Assembly (NCBI GenBank): GCA_017509605.1
Contig: JAFWPH010000055.1
Coordinates: 1-64,000, forward strand
Source: Bacteroidaceae bacterium
GTDB lineage: Bacteria > Bacteroidota > Bacteroidia > Bacteroidales > Bacteroidaceae
DNA: 64,000 nucleotides
Direction of reading: 5' to 3'
Position numbers and translations under genes: made by a program. Shown here one piece after another: positions 8,591-17,670 of the stretch; the stretch's first letter is position 1; each line of letters starts with the position of its first letter. A model generated the notes under the pieces. The model saw nothing but the letters and a program-made list of their open reading frames with translations, was not told where the DNA came from and made no database searches.

Positions 8591-8834
8591 GGTCGAGAGT
8601 CGAGAGTCAAGAGTCGAGAGCCCTTAGCAGGCGTTAGGCGTTGGCTGGTGATTGCACCGGGCTCCGAAAGCCCGGGCACACGACCTTTCTTAGGCTTTAG
8701 CTTTTCTCGGCGCAGTACGGCCGAGCACTCAACCGATTGCACCGGGCTCCGAAAGCCCGGGCACATGGCTTCCTCTCAATTAGATAAACCAATCCGACCG
8801 CATCCACATTTCGTATAATACATTTCGTATAATA
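8591..8834. repeat. Composite hairpin repeats upstream of rnpB
   Basis: Heptamer units (8591-8619), hairpin 2 (about 8657-8675), hairpin 1 in an imperfect form (8706-8726) and a second hairpin 2 (8742-8761), ending in CATGGCTTCCTC. It is followed by two copies of ACATTTCGTATAAT (8806-8833), related to the ATACATTTTGTATA repeats near 5210. Confidence 0.8.
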
Positions 8835-8897
8835 CTAAAGAAACTTAATAAATGAAGTTTTTTGTTGGGGTTGAGATATTAAACGGGAAAAAAATGA

Positions 8898-8905
8898 TAC
8901 TTTTG
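8898..8905 (+). promoter_or_regulatory. -7 box of the rnpB promoter
   Basis: TACTTTTG matches the Bacteroidetes TAnnTTTG consensus and lies 15 nt before the predicted RNA 5' end. The -33 element is weak (TTG at 8871, with a longer than usual spacing). Confidence 0.5.
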
Positions 8906-8919
8906 CTTAATGTTTTAAA

Positions 8920-9344
8920 CAGTCGGGCGGTCTGTCGCTGGTGAAAGGCACCACGTGTGGCGCTGAATCACGAGAGGAAAGTCCGGACAGCATAGAGCAT
9001 TCCACTTCCTAATATAGAAGGAGTCCGCGAGGGTTGAGTCATGCAGAAGAAAACAACCGCCGACATCTACCCCTAACCATGCTTCATGGAGAAAGGGAAG
9101 GTGGCCGGTAAGGGTGAGAAGGCGGGGTAAGAGCCCACCAGCAGTATGGTGACATACTGGCTGTGCATCTTGGAAGCTGCAAGTTCATGTAAACTGCCGT
9201 TATGAGGGTTGCTCGTCCGAGGCAGAGGGTAGAACGCTATAGGTGTGGGCCTTGGTCCACGAAGCCAGGGGGTGACTTCTGGTTTAGATAAATGACAGAC
9301 ACTTCCCTTCTGGGGAGCACAGAATCCGGCTTACAGTCCGACTG
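8920..9344 (+). ncRNA. rnpB: RNase P RNA (bacterial type A)
   Basis: This is the catalytic RNA of RNase P, which makes the mature 5' ends of tRNAs. The diagnostic 5' block GAGGAAAGTCCGGAC (8973-8987) and the 3' block ACAGAATCCGGCTTACAG are present, along with a central AGGGTAGAACGCTATAGGTG segment. The ends pair as P1: CAGTCGG at 8920-8926 with CCGACTG at 9337-9343, followed by a T run that probably terminates transcription. The total length of about 425 nt fits a type A RNA with an extended helix. The ends are set by the pairing and could be a few bases off. Confidence 0.93.
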
Positions 9345-9371
9345 TTTTTTTGAAACACACTTTCATAGATT

Positions 9372-10712
9372 ATGAAAAAAATACCCATCATCAGTATGTT
9401 GGCCCTATGCCTGATGCCATCCTCCTCCAACGCCCAAAAACAGTGGACGCTGGAGGAGTGCATCCAATATGCATTAGCGCACAACATCCAGATCAAACAG
9501 AACATCCTCTCCAGCGCGTCGAGCCAAGAGGACGTACGACAGTCGAAGGCAGCACTCTTCCCGAGCCTTTCGGCCAGCACGAACCAGAACGTGGCCTATA
9601 GACCCAACGCGATGTCCACCATCAACCTGACCAACGGAACGATGACCTCGTCGAGCAACAAGGTGAGCTACAACGGCAGTTACGGCATCAACGCCAACTG
9701 GACGGTCTGGAACGGGGGCAGGAACACGAAGAACATCGAGAAGAGCAAGTACAACAGCGAGCTCGCCGAACTCCAGACGGAACAGACCGCCAACTCCATT
9801 CAGGAGCAAATCGCACAGCTCTATGTCCAGATTCTCTATGAGGACGAGGCCGTGAGAGTGAACGAGGAAATTGTCAAGGCATCGGAGATGCAGCGCGACC
9901 GTGCGCAAGTCATGGTGGGTGTAGGAAGTCTGGCGCGCGTCGATCTGACACAACTGGAGGCCCAGGTGACACAGGACCAGTACTCGTTGGTGAGCGCCCG
10001 TTCTCAGTTGGCCAACTACAAGCTCCAGCTGAAGCAACTGCTTGAGTTGCACGGCGGAGAGGCGTTCGACGTGGTCATCCCCGTGATTGATGACGCCGAG
10101 GTGATGGCGCTGATACCCTCCGAGGAGGATGTCTATATGGCAGCACTCAACCTCCGGCCGGAGATTGAGAGCAGTAAGCTGAGCATTGAGTCGTCGCATC
10201 TCGACCTGGCCATCGCCAAGGCGGGCTACCTGCCCACGCTCAACCTGACCGCCAGCATCGGAACCAACAACGCCAGCGGCACCCACACTTCCTACTTCAG
10301 GCAGCTGAAGAACAACTGGAGCAACTCGCTCGGCCTGTCACTCTCCATTCCCATCTACGACCAGCGTTCCGCCCGCACATCGGTGAACAAGGCCCGCATC
10401 GCCATCCAGGAGAGCGAGCTCAGTCTGCAGGACACGGAGAAGCGTCTTTACAGCGACATCGAGAACTACTGGCTCAACGCCACCACGGCCCAGCAGCAAT
10501 ACGTCTATGCCAAGGCCAACGTGGAGAGCATGCAGCAGAGCTATGACCTCGTGAGCGAGCAGTTCCGACTGGGTCTGAAGAACATCGTGGAACTCACGAC
10601 CGGCAAGAACAACCTGCTGCAAGCACAGCAACAGTTGCTGCAGACCAAATACACGGCGCTGCTCAACCGCGCCATGCTCCGATTCTACCAAGGCGAGGAG
10701 CTGAAACTATAA
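9372..10712 (+). CDS. TolC-family outer membrane efflux protein
   Basis: This 446-residue protein has a signal peptide (residues 1-21, cut before QKQWTLEEC) and the two-repeat helical layout of OEP/TolC proteins. The WTLEECIQYALAHN start, an NLRPEIESSKLSIESS segment in the middle and ARTSVNKARIAIQESELSL are typical. It forms the outer membrane channel and periplasmic tunnel of a tripartite efflux pump. It is the first gene of a set followed by a membrane fusion lipoprotein, an ABC ATPase and a MacB-like permease. It begins 28 nt after the end of rnpB and has no clear promoter of its own, so readthrough from rnpB is possible. Confidence 0.92.
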   Translation: MKKIPIISMLALCLMPSSSNAQKQWTLEECIQYALAHNIQIKQNILSSASSQEDVRQSKAALFPSLSASTNQNVAYRPNAMSTINLTNGTMTSSSNKVSYNGSYGINANWTVWNGGRNTKNIEKSKYNSELAELQTEQTANSIQEQIAQLYVQILYEDEAVRVNEEIVKASEMQRDRAQVMVGVGSLARVDLTQLEAQVTQDQYSLVSARSQLANYKLQLKQLLELHGGEAFDVVIPVIDDAEVMALIPSEEDVYMAALNLRPEIESSKLSIESSHLDLAIAKAGYLPTLNLTASIGTNNASGTHTSYFRQLKNNWSNSLGLSLSIPIYDQRSARTSVNKARIAIQESELSLQDTEKRLYSDIENYWLNATTAQQQYVYAKANVESMQQSYDLVSEQFRLGLKNIVELTTGKNNLLQAQQQLLQTKYTALLNRAMLRFYQGEELKL

Positions 10713-10815
10713 GGTCATCACGAATTTTCGAATCAAAGAAACATAGCTCAAAAAACAATCATCAAAATTCAGATACGACCACAACTTCCTCCAACAATTA
10801 GAAACAAACAAAGCG

Positions 10816-12018
10816 ATGAACAAGCGAACATTATACACCGTATTGGCAGCAGCGCTGCTGATCAGTTTCAGCTCCTGCAAGAAAGAGAGCAAGATCACCT
10901 ACAGTTCCGACAAAGTAGAGTACAGGGACATCTCAACCAGCATCACCGCCACCGGCACCATCGAACCAGTGACCAAGGTGGAGGTGGGTACGCAGGTGTC
11001 GGGTATCATCGACCGTATCTACGTGGACTACAACAGCGTGGTACGAAAAGGCCAGGTGATTGCCGAACTCGACAAGACCAACCTGCTGAGCGAACTGGCC
11101 AGCGCACAAAGCAACCTCCAGAACGCCCAGAGCAACCTGAACTACCAGCAGTCGAACTACAACCGCTACAAGCAGCTCTACGACAAGGGGCTGGTCAGCG
11201 CCAACGACTACGAGAACGCCCGCTTGAACTACGAACAGGCACGAGAGAGCGTGAACGTACAGAAGCAGAACGTCCAGAAGGCCCGCACCAACCTCGGTTA
11301 CGCCACAATTCTGGCACCCATCGACGGTGTGGTGCTGAGCAAAGAAGTGGAAGAGGGACAGACTGTGGCATCGGCCATGACGACCCCTACCCTGTTCATC
11401 ATCGCCCAGGACCTGACCAACATGCGCGTGATCGCCGACATTGACGAGGCCGACATCGGCGGTGTGAAGGACGCGCAGCGTGTGACTTTCACCGTTGACG
11501 CTTTCCCCGACGACGTGTTCGAGGGCCAAGTCACACAGGTGCGTCAGGAAGCCACCACCGAGAGCAACGTGGTGACGTACGAGGTGGTCATCTCCGCACC
11601 GAACCCCGACTTGAAGCTCAAACCCGGACTGACGGCCAACGTGACGATCTTCACACAGGAGAAGAGCCATGTGCTGTCTGTGGCCTCCAAGGCGCTGCGG
11701 TTCACCCCCAGCGAAGCCTTCCTTCAGAAGGACGAGACCATCGAGGACTGCAAAGGCTACCCGAAACTTTGGGTGAAGGAAGGTACGACCTTCAAGGCCT
11801 ACCCTGTGAAAACAGGTGTGAGCAACGGCACCCTGACCGAGATCCTCAGCGGCATCGAAGCCGGCAAGGAGGTTCTCACCGAAATCCAGATGCCCATGAT
11901 GCCTCAGATGGGTGGTCCTCAGCAACAGAACTCCAACCCATTCATGCCAGGACGGCCTAACCGCAACCAGCAACGTGGTGGCGCGCAGCAAGGAGGCCAG
12001 CAAGGCGGGAGGCAGTAA
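10816..12018 (+). CDS. MacA/HlyD-type periplasmic adaptor lipoprotein
   Basis: A 400-residue membrane fusion protein. A lipoprotein signal ends at SFSSC (Cys21). Then follow a barrel-sandwich half (VGTQVSGIIDRIYVDYNSVVRKGQ), a long helical hairpin rich in Q and N (about 92-160), the second biotinyl-lipoyl half (ATILAPIDGVVLSKEVEEGQTV) and beta-barrel and membrane-proximal domains. It links the TolC channel to the MacB-type permease. The last about 35 residues are a low-complexity Q/G/P/N tail that is unusual for the family core. The gene follows the TolC gene by 103 nt. Confidence 0.92.
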   Translation: MNKRTLYTVLAAALLISFSSCKKESKITYSSDKVEYRDISTSITATGTIEPVTKVEVGTQVSGIIDRIYVDYNSVVRKGQVIAELDKTNLLSELASAQSNLQNAQSNLNYQQSNYNRYKQLYDKGLVSANDYENARLNYEQARESVNVQKQNVQKARTNLGYATILAPIDGVVLSKEVEEGQTVASAMTTPTLFIIAQDLTNMRVIADIDEADIGGVKDAQRVTFTVDAFPDDVFEGQVTQVRQEATTESNVVTYEVVISAPNPDLKLKPGLTANVTIFTQEKSHVLSVASKALRFTPSEAFLQKDETIEDCKGYPKLWVKEGTTFKAYPVKTGVSNGTLTEILSGIEAGKEVLTEIQMPMMPQMGGPQQQNSNPFMPGRPNRNQQRGGAQQGGQQGGRQ

Positions 12019-12032
12019 TTAGGCGTTATATA

Positions 12033-12350
12033 GTCGAGAGTCAAGAGTCAAGGGTCGAGAGTCCCTGGAAGGCGTTAACTTTTCTCGGCCGTAGTACTGC
12101 CGAGCACTCAACCGTAAACACCGCCGACCGAATCGGCGGGCACAAGGGCTCCCTGACAATAGGCATTAGTTAGGCGTTAGGCCTTATATAGTCAAGAGTC
12201 AAGGGTCAAGAGTCAAGAGGCGAGAGCCCTTAGTAGGCGCTAGGTGTTGGCTGGTGATTACACCGGGCATGGAAGGCCCGGGCACACGACCTTTCTTAGG
12301 CGTTAGCTTTTCTCGGCCGTAGTACGGCCGAGCACTCAACCGAAAACACC
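12033..12350. repeat. Composite repeats inside the efflux gene set (gap 1)
   Basis: This 390-bp gap holds two heptamer tracts (12033-12060, four units; 12191-12225, five units), two hairpin 1 copies (CTCGGCCGTAGTACTGCCGAG near 12084; CTCGGCCGTAGTACGGCCGAG near 12312), a CCGCCGACCGAATCGGCGG hairpin (12121-12139) and a CCGGGCATGGAAGGCCCGGG hairpin (12263-12282). Degenerate TTAGGCG units join them. There is no ORF. Confidence 0.85.
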
Positions 12351-12407
12351 GCAGATAAATACATACTACAACTCCTGAGAATAATTCTCATAGAAGACCA
12401 ATTCCTT

Positions 12408-13163
12408 ATGGAAGAAGATAGAAAAGTAGTCATAGAACTCCAGAATGTGAAGCGTTATTTCACGGTAGGTTCTGAAACCGTCAAGGCGTTACGGGGCGTC
12501 TCGTTCAAGATTTACGAGGGCGAGTTCGTCACCATCATGGGTACGTCGGGTTCCGGTAAATCGACACTTCTGAACCAGTTGGGATGTCTGGACACCCCCA
12601 CCTCAGGCGAGTACTTCCTCGACGGAGTGTCGGTACGCAAGATGTCGAAGAACCAACGTGCCAAACTGCGCAACCGAAAGATAGGTTTCGTGTTCCAGAG
12701 CTACAACCTCCTGCCCAAGACCACTGCCGTGGAGAACGTGGAGTTGCCATTGATGTATAACAGCAAGTACAACAGCCGACAGCGACGTGAAGCCGCCATC
12801 AAGGCGCTTGAGGCCGTAGGACTGGGCGACCGACTGAACCACAAGAGCAACCAGATGTCGGGTGGACAGATGCAGCGCGTGGCCATTGCTCGAGCTCTGG
12901 TCAACGACCCTGCGGTGATCCTTGCGGACGAGGCGACTGGTAACCTCGACACACGCACATCGTTCGAGATGCTGGTGCTCTTCCAGAAACTCTACAAGGA
13001 AGGACGCACGATCATCTTCGTGACGCACAATCCTGAAATCGCGCACTACAGCAGCCGCAACATCATGCTTCGTGACGGCAAGATTCGCGAGGACACGCTG
13101 AACGACAACATCCTCTCAGCAGAGGAAGGACTGGCCAAACTGCCGAAGACGCAGGATGATTGA
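12408..13163 (+). CDS. MacB/LolD-type ABC transporter ATP-binding protein
   Basis: A 251-residue ABC ATPase of the MacB/LolD class. Walker A is GTSGSGKS (45-52), the Q-loop is in FVFQSYN, the signature SGGQMQR starts at 151, Walker B is VILADE (170-175), and a THNPE switch segment lies near 210. It powers the permease encoded next. In E. coli MacB, ATPase and permease are fused; here they are separate, which is the usual form in Bacteroidetes. Substrates of such pumps include macrolides, peptides and lipids; none can be inferred here. Confidence 0.93.
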   Translation: MEEDRKVVIELQNVKRYFTVGSETVKALRGVSFKIYEGEFVTIMGTSGSGKSTLLNQLGCLDTPTSGEYFLDGVSVRKMSKNQRAKLRNRKIGFVFQSYNLLPKTTAVENVELPLMYNSKYNSRQRREAAIKALEAVGLGDRLNHKSNQMSGGQMQRVAIARALVNDPAVILADEATGNLDTRTSFEMLVLFQKLYKEGRTIIFVTHNPEIAHYSSRNIMLRDGKIREDTLNDNILSAEEGLAKLPKTQDD

Positions 13164-13182
13164 TCCATTGAAAGGTTTAGAG

Positions 13183-13460
13183 AGGTCAAGAGTCAAGGGT
13201 CGAGAGGCGAGAAGCGAGGAGGGTCGGCCTGCGGCCTCAAAATTATAAAAAAATGGATTAAAAAATTATAATGAGTCGAGAGGCAAGAGGCGAGAGGCGA
13301 GAGCCCTTAGTAAGCGCTAGGTGTTGGCTGGTGATTACACCGGGCATGGAAGGCCCGGGCACACGACCTTTTCTTAGGCGTTAGCTTTTCTCGGCCGTAG
13401 TATGGCCGAGCACTCAAGCGAAAACACCGCCGACCGAATCGGCGGGCACAATGGCTCCCT
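13183..13460. repeat. Composite repeats inside the efflux gene set (gap 2)
   Basis: Heptamer units (13184-13220 and 13274-13302), the GGTCGGCCTGCGGCCTC plus AT-rich module (13222-13272), the CCGGGCATGGAAGGCCCGGG hairpin (13340-13359), hairpin 1 (CTCGGCCGTAGTATGGCCGAG, about 13390-13410) and the CCGCCGACCGAATCGGCGG hairpin. The order differs from the preceding gap, so the two gaps were built up separately. Confidence 0.85.
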
Positions 13461-13500
13461 AACAATAGGCTTTAGGTATTAGATATTAGACGATATATAT

Positions 13501-14718
13501 ATGAACTTCTTCAACCTACTGAAAGTGGCTCTACGAGCCATAGCAAGCAATAAGTTCCGTTCGTTCCTGTCGATGCTGGGTATCATCATCGGCGTGGCAG
13601 CCGTGATCATCATGATGGCCATCGGACAAGGCTCCAAGGAGAGCGTCAGACAGAATATCTCTCAGATGGGTACGAACATCATCATGATACGTCCGGGTGC
13701 CGACATGCGTGGCGGTGTCCGTCAGGACCCGAGCGCGATGCAGACGCTGAAGATGGCCGACTACGAGCGTATCCTCGAAGAGAAGGCCTACGTGACTCAC
13801 GTCAGTCCTGAGGTGACCTCATCGGGTCAGGCTATCTATGGCGCGAACAACACTTCAACATCGATGTACGGTGAGTCGGTCGAATACTTCGACATCCGCC
13901 AATGGACAATCGCCGACGGTGAGAGCTTCACCGAGGAGGATGTGAGAAAGAGCGCGAAGGTCTGTCTGATCGGAAAGACGGTGGCCGACGAACTCTTTCC
14001 CAATGGCCAGGACCCTGTAGGAAAGACGATACGTTTCAAGTCCATCCCGTTCCGCATCATCGGTGTGCTGAAGTCGAAAGGCTACAACTCGTTCGGCATG
14101 GACCAGGACAACCTGATGGTCGCCCCATACACGACCGTGATGAAACGACTGCTGGCACAGACCTATTTCAGCAGCATCAACTGCTCCGCACTGTCGGAGG
14201 AGATGACCGACCAGGCCATCGAGGAGTTGACCCGTATTCTTCGTTCCAACCACAAGCTGACCGCCGACGCGGTCGATGACTTCACCATCCGTTCACAGCA
14301 GGAGATGATGGAGACGATGTCCACGACGATGGACACCATCACGGTCATCCTCGTGGTTGCCGCGGCCTTCTCGCTGCTGGTGGCTGGTATCGGCATCATG
14401 AACATCATGCTGGTTTCGGTGACCGAGCGCACGAAGGAAATCGGTCTCCGAATGTCGGTCGGCGCACGCGGCTTAGACATCAGCAACCAGTTCCTCATCG
14501 AGTCGATCATGATCAGTGTGACGGGCGGTGTGCTGGGTGTCATCGTGGGATACTTAGGCACTTTCGTATGCTCATCCTTTGGCCTTCCCACGTCCATTCC
14601 AATGTGGAGCATCTTCGTGAGCTTTGCGGTATGCACGCTCATCGGTATTGTCTTCGGCTATTTCCCCGCTCAGAAGGCTGCGAACCTCGACCCCATCGAG
14701 GCCATCAGATATGAGTAG
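13501..14718 (+). CDS. MacB-like ABC transporter permease
   Basis: A 405-residue permease with the MacB_PCD/FtsX layout: an N-terminal membrane helix (about 20-42, SMLGIIIGVAAVIIMMAIG), a large periplasmic domain (about 45-275), and three C-terminal helices (about 280-305, 335-360, 370-392). The ERTKEIGLRMSVGAR coupling segment and the final AANLDPIEAIRYE are characteristic. It completes the tripartite pump with the TolC, adaptor and ATPase genes upstream. It is the last gene of the set; no clear intrinsic terminator follows, only repeats. Confidence 0.93.
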   Translation: MNFFNLLKVALRAIASNKFRSFLSMLGIIIGVAAVIIMMAIGQGSKESVRQNISQMGTNIIMIRPGADMRGGVRQDPSAMQTLKMADYERILEEKAYVTHVSPEVTSSGQAIYGANNTSTSMYGESVEYFDIRQWTIADGESFTEEDVRKSAKVCLIGKTVADELFPNGQDPVGKTIRFKSIPFRIIGVLKSKGYNSFGMDQDNLMVAPYTTVMKRLLAQTYFSSINCSALSEEMTDQAIEELTRILRSNHKLTADAVDDFTIRSQQEMMETMSTTMDTITVILVVAAAFSLLVAGIGIMNIMLVSVTERTKEIGLRMSVGARGLDISNQFLIESIMISVTGGVLGVIVGYLGTFVCSSFGLPTSIPMWSIFVSFAVCTLIGIVFGYFPAQKAANLDPIEAIRYE

Positions 14719-14760
14719 GCGTTAGCTGGTGAAGGGTTATAGGTTATTGGTTATTGAGAG

Positions 14761-15060
14761 GTCAAGAGTCAAGGGGCGAGGAGGTCGGCCTGCGGCCTCA
14801 AAATTATAAAAAAATGGATTTAAAAAATTATAATAATTCTTTTTCTATTATTTGGAGTCGCCTTCGGCGAGAAAATTGCGATTAAGCGAGGGCAGAGCCG
14901 AACTTGTTCGAACTATGCCAAGCGGTAGCAATTTATCAAAATCTCACAAATCGAGACAAATCTGACAAATCTTTTTTGATATAGTCAAGAGGCGAGAGGC
15001 GAGGGGCGAGGAGGTCGGCCTGCGGCCTCAAAATTATAAAAAAATGGATTAATAAATTGT
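14761..15060. repeat. Heptamer and AT-rich repeat modules
   Basis: Two copies of the module of heptamer units plus GGTCGGCCTGCGGCCTC plus CAAAATTATAAAAAAATGG (about 14761-14832 and 14983-15060) flank a GGAGTCGCCTTCGGCGAG hairpin (14853-14870) and a stretch with repeated CAAATC motifs. Confidence 0.8.
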
Positions 15061-15088
15061 AGGCGTTAGACCCCCGTAGATAGACCGA

Positions 15089-15132
15089 CAACATTAAGCC
15101 CCGAAGGTTTGCACCTTCGGGGCTTAATGTTG
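15089..15132. terminator. Perfect 20-bp stem hairpin between convergent genes
   Basis: CAACATTAAGCCCCGAAGGT pairs perfectly with its complement across a 4-nt loop (TTGC). It sits between the rightward efflux genes and the leftward trpB gene. There is no strong T tract on either side, so it may terminate in both directions or only stabilise 3' ends. Confidence 0.6.
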
Positions 15133-15181
15133 AGTTTAATGCCTATAATCTAAGGCCTAAGGCATAGAACCTAAAGCCAAA

Positions 15182-16549
15182 TTAACCTTGGAGAGACTCA
15201 ACGTCCTTGAGGAAGTTCTTGATTTCGTCGTCGGATGGTGAGTAGTCGATGAGGTCGTGGGCGAAGTAGCGGTCGTAAGCGGCCATGTCGATGAGACCGT
15301 GACCAGAGAGGTTGAAGAGAAGCACTTCCTTCTTCCCCTCTTCCTTGCAGCGAAGCGCCTCGTTGACGGTGGCAGCGATAGCGTGGCATGACTCAGGAGC
15401 GGGCACGATACCTTCGGTGCGTGCGAAAAGCACACCGGCCTTGAACGACTCTGTCTGCTGGATATCCACGGCGCTCATGTAGCCGTCCTTCAGCAACTGG
15501 GAGATGATGGCACCAGCACCGTGGTAGCGTAGTCCACCTGCATGGATGTTTGCCGGCTGGAAGTTGTGACCGAGGGTGAACATAGGAATGAGCGGTGTGT
15601 AACCAGTCTCGTCTCCGAAGTCGTACTCAAACTTACCACGTGTGAGTTTAGGACATGATGAGGGTTCGGCAGCGATGAACTGGGTTTTGTATCCATCGAG
15701 GAGGTTGTGGCGCATGAACGGATAAGCGATACCAGAGAAGTTGGAACCACCACCGAAGCAGGCGATGACCTTGTCGGGATACTCTCCAGCCATAGCCATC
15801 TGCTTCTCGGCCTCAAGTCCGATGACAGTCTGATGGAGCGATACATGGTTGAGCACTGAACCGAGCGTATATTTGCAGTTGGGGGTCTGCATGGCAAGTT
15901 CGATGGCCTCAGAAATGGCGCATCCGAGTGAACCGCTGCAGTCAGGATCGGCAGTCAGGATATCCTTACCCGCACGGGTTGACATAGATGGGCTTGCAGT
16001 CACCTGCGCTCCGTAGGTCTGCATCATCGACCTGCGGTATGGTTTCTGCTGATAGCTGATCTTCACCATATAAACGGCCAGTTCAAGTCCGAACTGTCGG
16101 CAGGCGTATGAAAGGGCTGTTCCCCATTGTCCGGCACCTGTTTCAGTGGTAACGTTGGTCACTCCCTGCTTCTTGCAGTAGTAAGCCTGCGCGAGCGCAG
16201 AATTGAGTTTGTGTGAACCCACGGGGCTCACGCTCTCGTTCTTGAAGTAAATGTGCGCCGGTGTGCCGAGCGCCTTCTCCAGTTCAGTAGCACGTACCAA
16301 TGGTGTTGAGCGGTAGAACTTGTACTGGTCGCGCACTTCTTCCGGAATGTCAATCCAGGCGTTGGTCTGGTCGAGTTCCTGACGCGCGCACTCCTCAGCG
16401 AAGATCGGGAAAAGGTCTTCGGCCTTGAGTGGCTGGTGTGTTGCTGGGTGAAGCATGGGTTGTGGTTTGTTCACCATGTCGGCCTGAATGTTGTACCATT
16501 GTGTGGGTATCTCTTCTTCAGGCAAGATAAATCTTTTTTTGTCGATCAT
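15182..16549 (-). CDS. trpB: Tryptophan synthase beta chain, TrpB2 type
   Basis: A 455-residue PLP enzyme that joins indole and serine to make tryptophan. Its length, the N-terminal extension and the motifs fit the TrpB2 subgroup. The PLP lysine is Lys114 in VGSHKLNSA; ETGAGQWG is the substrate loop; CFGGGSNFSG binds the PLP phosphate; HAGGLRYHGAG follows. The classical trp operon is not nearby, which is common for TrpB2 proteins. These may work without TrpA, on free indole, or with serine or threonine as deaminases. The ATG is well placed. It may be cotranscribed with the PH-domain gene upstream (57-nt gap). Confidence 0.93.
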   Translation of the reverse strand: MIDKKRFILPEEEIPTQWYNIQADMVNKPQPMLHPATHQPLKAEDLFPIFAEECARQELDQTNAWIDIPEEVRDQYKFYRSTPLVRATELEKALGTPAHIYFKNESVSPVGSHKLNSALAQAYYCKKQGVTNVTTETGAGQWGTALSYACRQFGLELAVYMVKISYQQKPYRRSMMQTYGAQVTASPSMSTRAGKDILTADPDCSGSLGCAISEAIELAMQTPNCKYTLGSVLNHVSLHQTVIGLEAEKQMAMAGEYPDKVIACFGGGSNFSGIAYPFMRHNLLDGYKTQFIAAEPSSCPKLTRGKFEYDFGDETGYTPLIPMFTLGHNFQPANIHAGGLRYHGAGAIISQLLKDGYMSAVDIQQTESFKAGVLFARTEGIVPAPESCHAIAATVNEALRCKEEGKKEVLLFNLSGHGLIDMAAYDRYFAHDLIDYSPSDDEIKNFLKDVESLQG

Positions 16550-16606
16550 AAAAAAAGTGTTTAGTGTTAAAATTTCGTGTTATGTGATTAGGTTGATGCA
16601 AAAATA

Positions 16607-17122
16607 TTATTTTCCTGTTGACGTATCAGTAGTTGTGTTTTTGCTTTTGAGTTTGTCGATACACTCATTGACGTGTCGTCTAAAAGTGACGGGATTGCTG
16701 AGATACTTGAACTCGTTGCGCACATCGCCCGTAGTGATGACGATTGTGCCGTAGTTGAGCATGCGCTGCATGAATCCCTGGTCGATGAACAGTCCCTCGC
16801 ATTTCTCGAGGCTGAGTTCGGCCAGTTGCCGACGTATGATGCCCGTTTTGATGATGACTCGTCTGGTGGTGACGATATACTCTCTGTTCTTGCGGTAGAA
16901 ATGCACGATGATGGCGCATGTAATGATAGCCACAAGTATAATAATACCTCCGATGATCAGTGTGAGGTCGGGGTTGTCTTCGTAGGTGAAAAAGCCAGTC
17001 ACGACCGTGGCCAATATCACCAACATCGTGATTGCTATTGGTTTCCAGAAGACGAGCCAATGGAGTTTTCCCCGATAGACAATGGTCTCGTTGGATGTGA
17101 GGTTACGCTCTATAAATCCCAT
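16607..17122 (-). CDS. PH-domain (bPH2/YdbS-like) membrane protein
   Basis: A 171-residue protein with two membrane helices (about 28-47 and 54-76), followed by a bacterial pleckstrin-homology domain: YIVTTRRVIIKTGIIRRQLAELSLEKCEGL, then YGTIVITT. The charged C-terminal tail is short. Such proteins sit in the inner membrane with the PH domain in the cytoplasm; their function is mostly unknown, though some are tied to envelope stress. It is divergent from nothing recognisable upstream, where a repeat-filled region begins. Confidence 0.8.
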   Translation of the reverse strand: MGFIERNLTSNETIVYRGKLHWLVFWKPIAITMLVILATVVTGFFTYEDNPDLTLIIGGIIILVAIITCAIIVHFYRKNREYIVTTRRVIIKTGIIRRQLAELSLEKCEGLFIDQGFMQRMLNYGTIVITTGDVRNEFKYLSNPVTFRRHVNECIDKLKSKNTTTDTSTGK

Positions 17123-17228
17123 TATTCTTAGTTAATTTACATTCAAGCTTCAAAGTTAGCGTTTTTTCCTCTAATAGTGAAGAAAATGGCTTGTTTTTTT
17201 AGATTTATTGTGAAAACACTGTTAATAA

Positions 17229-17670
17229 GTCAAGAGTCAAGAGGCAAGAGGCGAGAGGCGAGAGTCAAGAGTAGGCTTTAGCTTTTCTCGGCCGTACTAC
17301 GGTCGAGCACAAAACCGATTACACCGGGCTCCGAAAGCCCGGGCACATGGCTCCCTCTCAATGAGATACATCAATCAACCTTCAGATGTCTGGCTGACTG
17401 ATATGGACGTTTGCATCGCGGGCTGGCAGCCCACGTACCCCTTTTCCTTAGGCTTTAGCAGGTGAAGGGTTATTGAGGGGTCAAGAGGCAAGGGTCGAGA
17501 GGCGAGAGGCAAGAGGCGAGAGGCAAGGAGGGTCGGCCTGCGGCCTCAAAATTATAAAAAATGGATTAAAAAATTATAATGGGTCGAGAGGCGAGAGGCA
17601 AGAGGCTATGAATGGTTATTGGTTATTGGTTATTGAGGGGTCAAGAGTCGAGGGGCGAGAGGCGAGAGGA
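17229..17670. repeat. Large mosaic of heptamer, hairpin and AT-rich repeats
   Basis: Six heptamer units (17229-17270), hairpin 1 (about 17286-17306, one mismatch), hairpin 2 (17323-17343), the GGGCTGGCAGCCC insert (about 17357-17440, second copy of 5001-5092), seven heptamer units (17480-17528), the GGTCGGCC/AT-rich module (17530-17580) and more heptamer-like units (17581-17670) joined by GGTTATTGGTTATTG. It is the last repeat array; none follows in the remaining 46 kb. The stretch 17671-17930 shows no gene. Confidence 0.85.

Noticed and set aside
8293-8637. Plus-strand ORF of 114 codons with YRWYRW repeats
   Set aside because: It arises from the 9-nt tandem repeat and flanking hairpin modules; no start signal or protein family.
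9474-12003. Minus-strand ORFs of 270 and 356 codons opposite the efflux genes
   Set aside because: They are His/Leu/Val-rich antisense shadows of TolC and adaptor genes.
4741-17670. CRISPR array
   Set aside because: Repeats have no constant length spacers, the units differ in order and type, and no cas gene is in the window.
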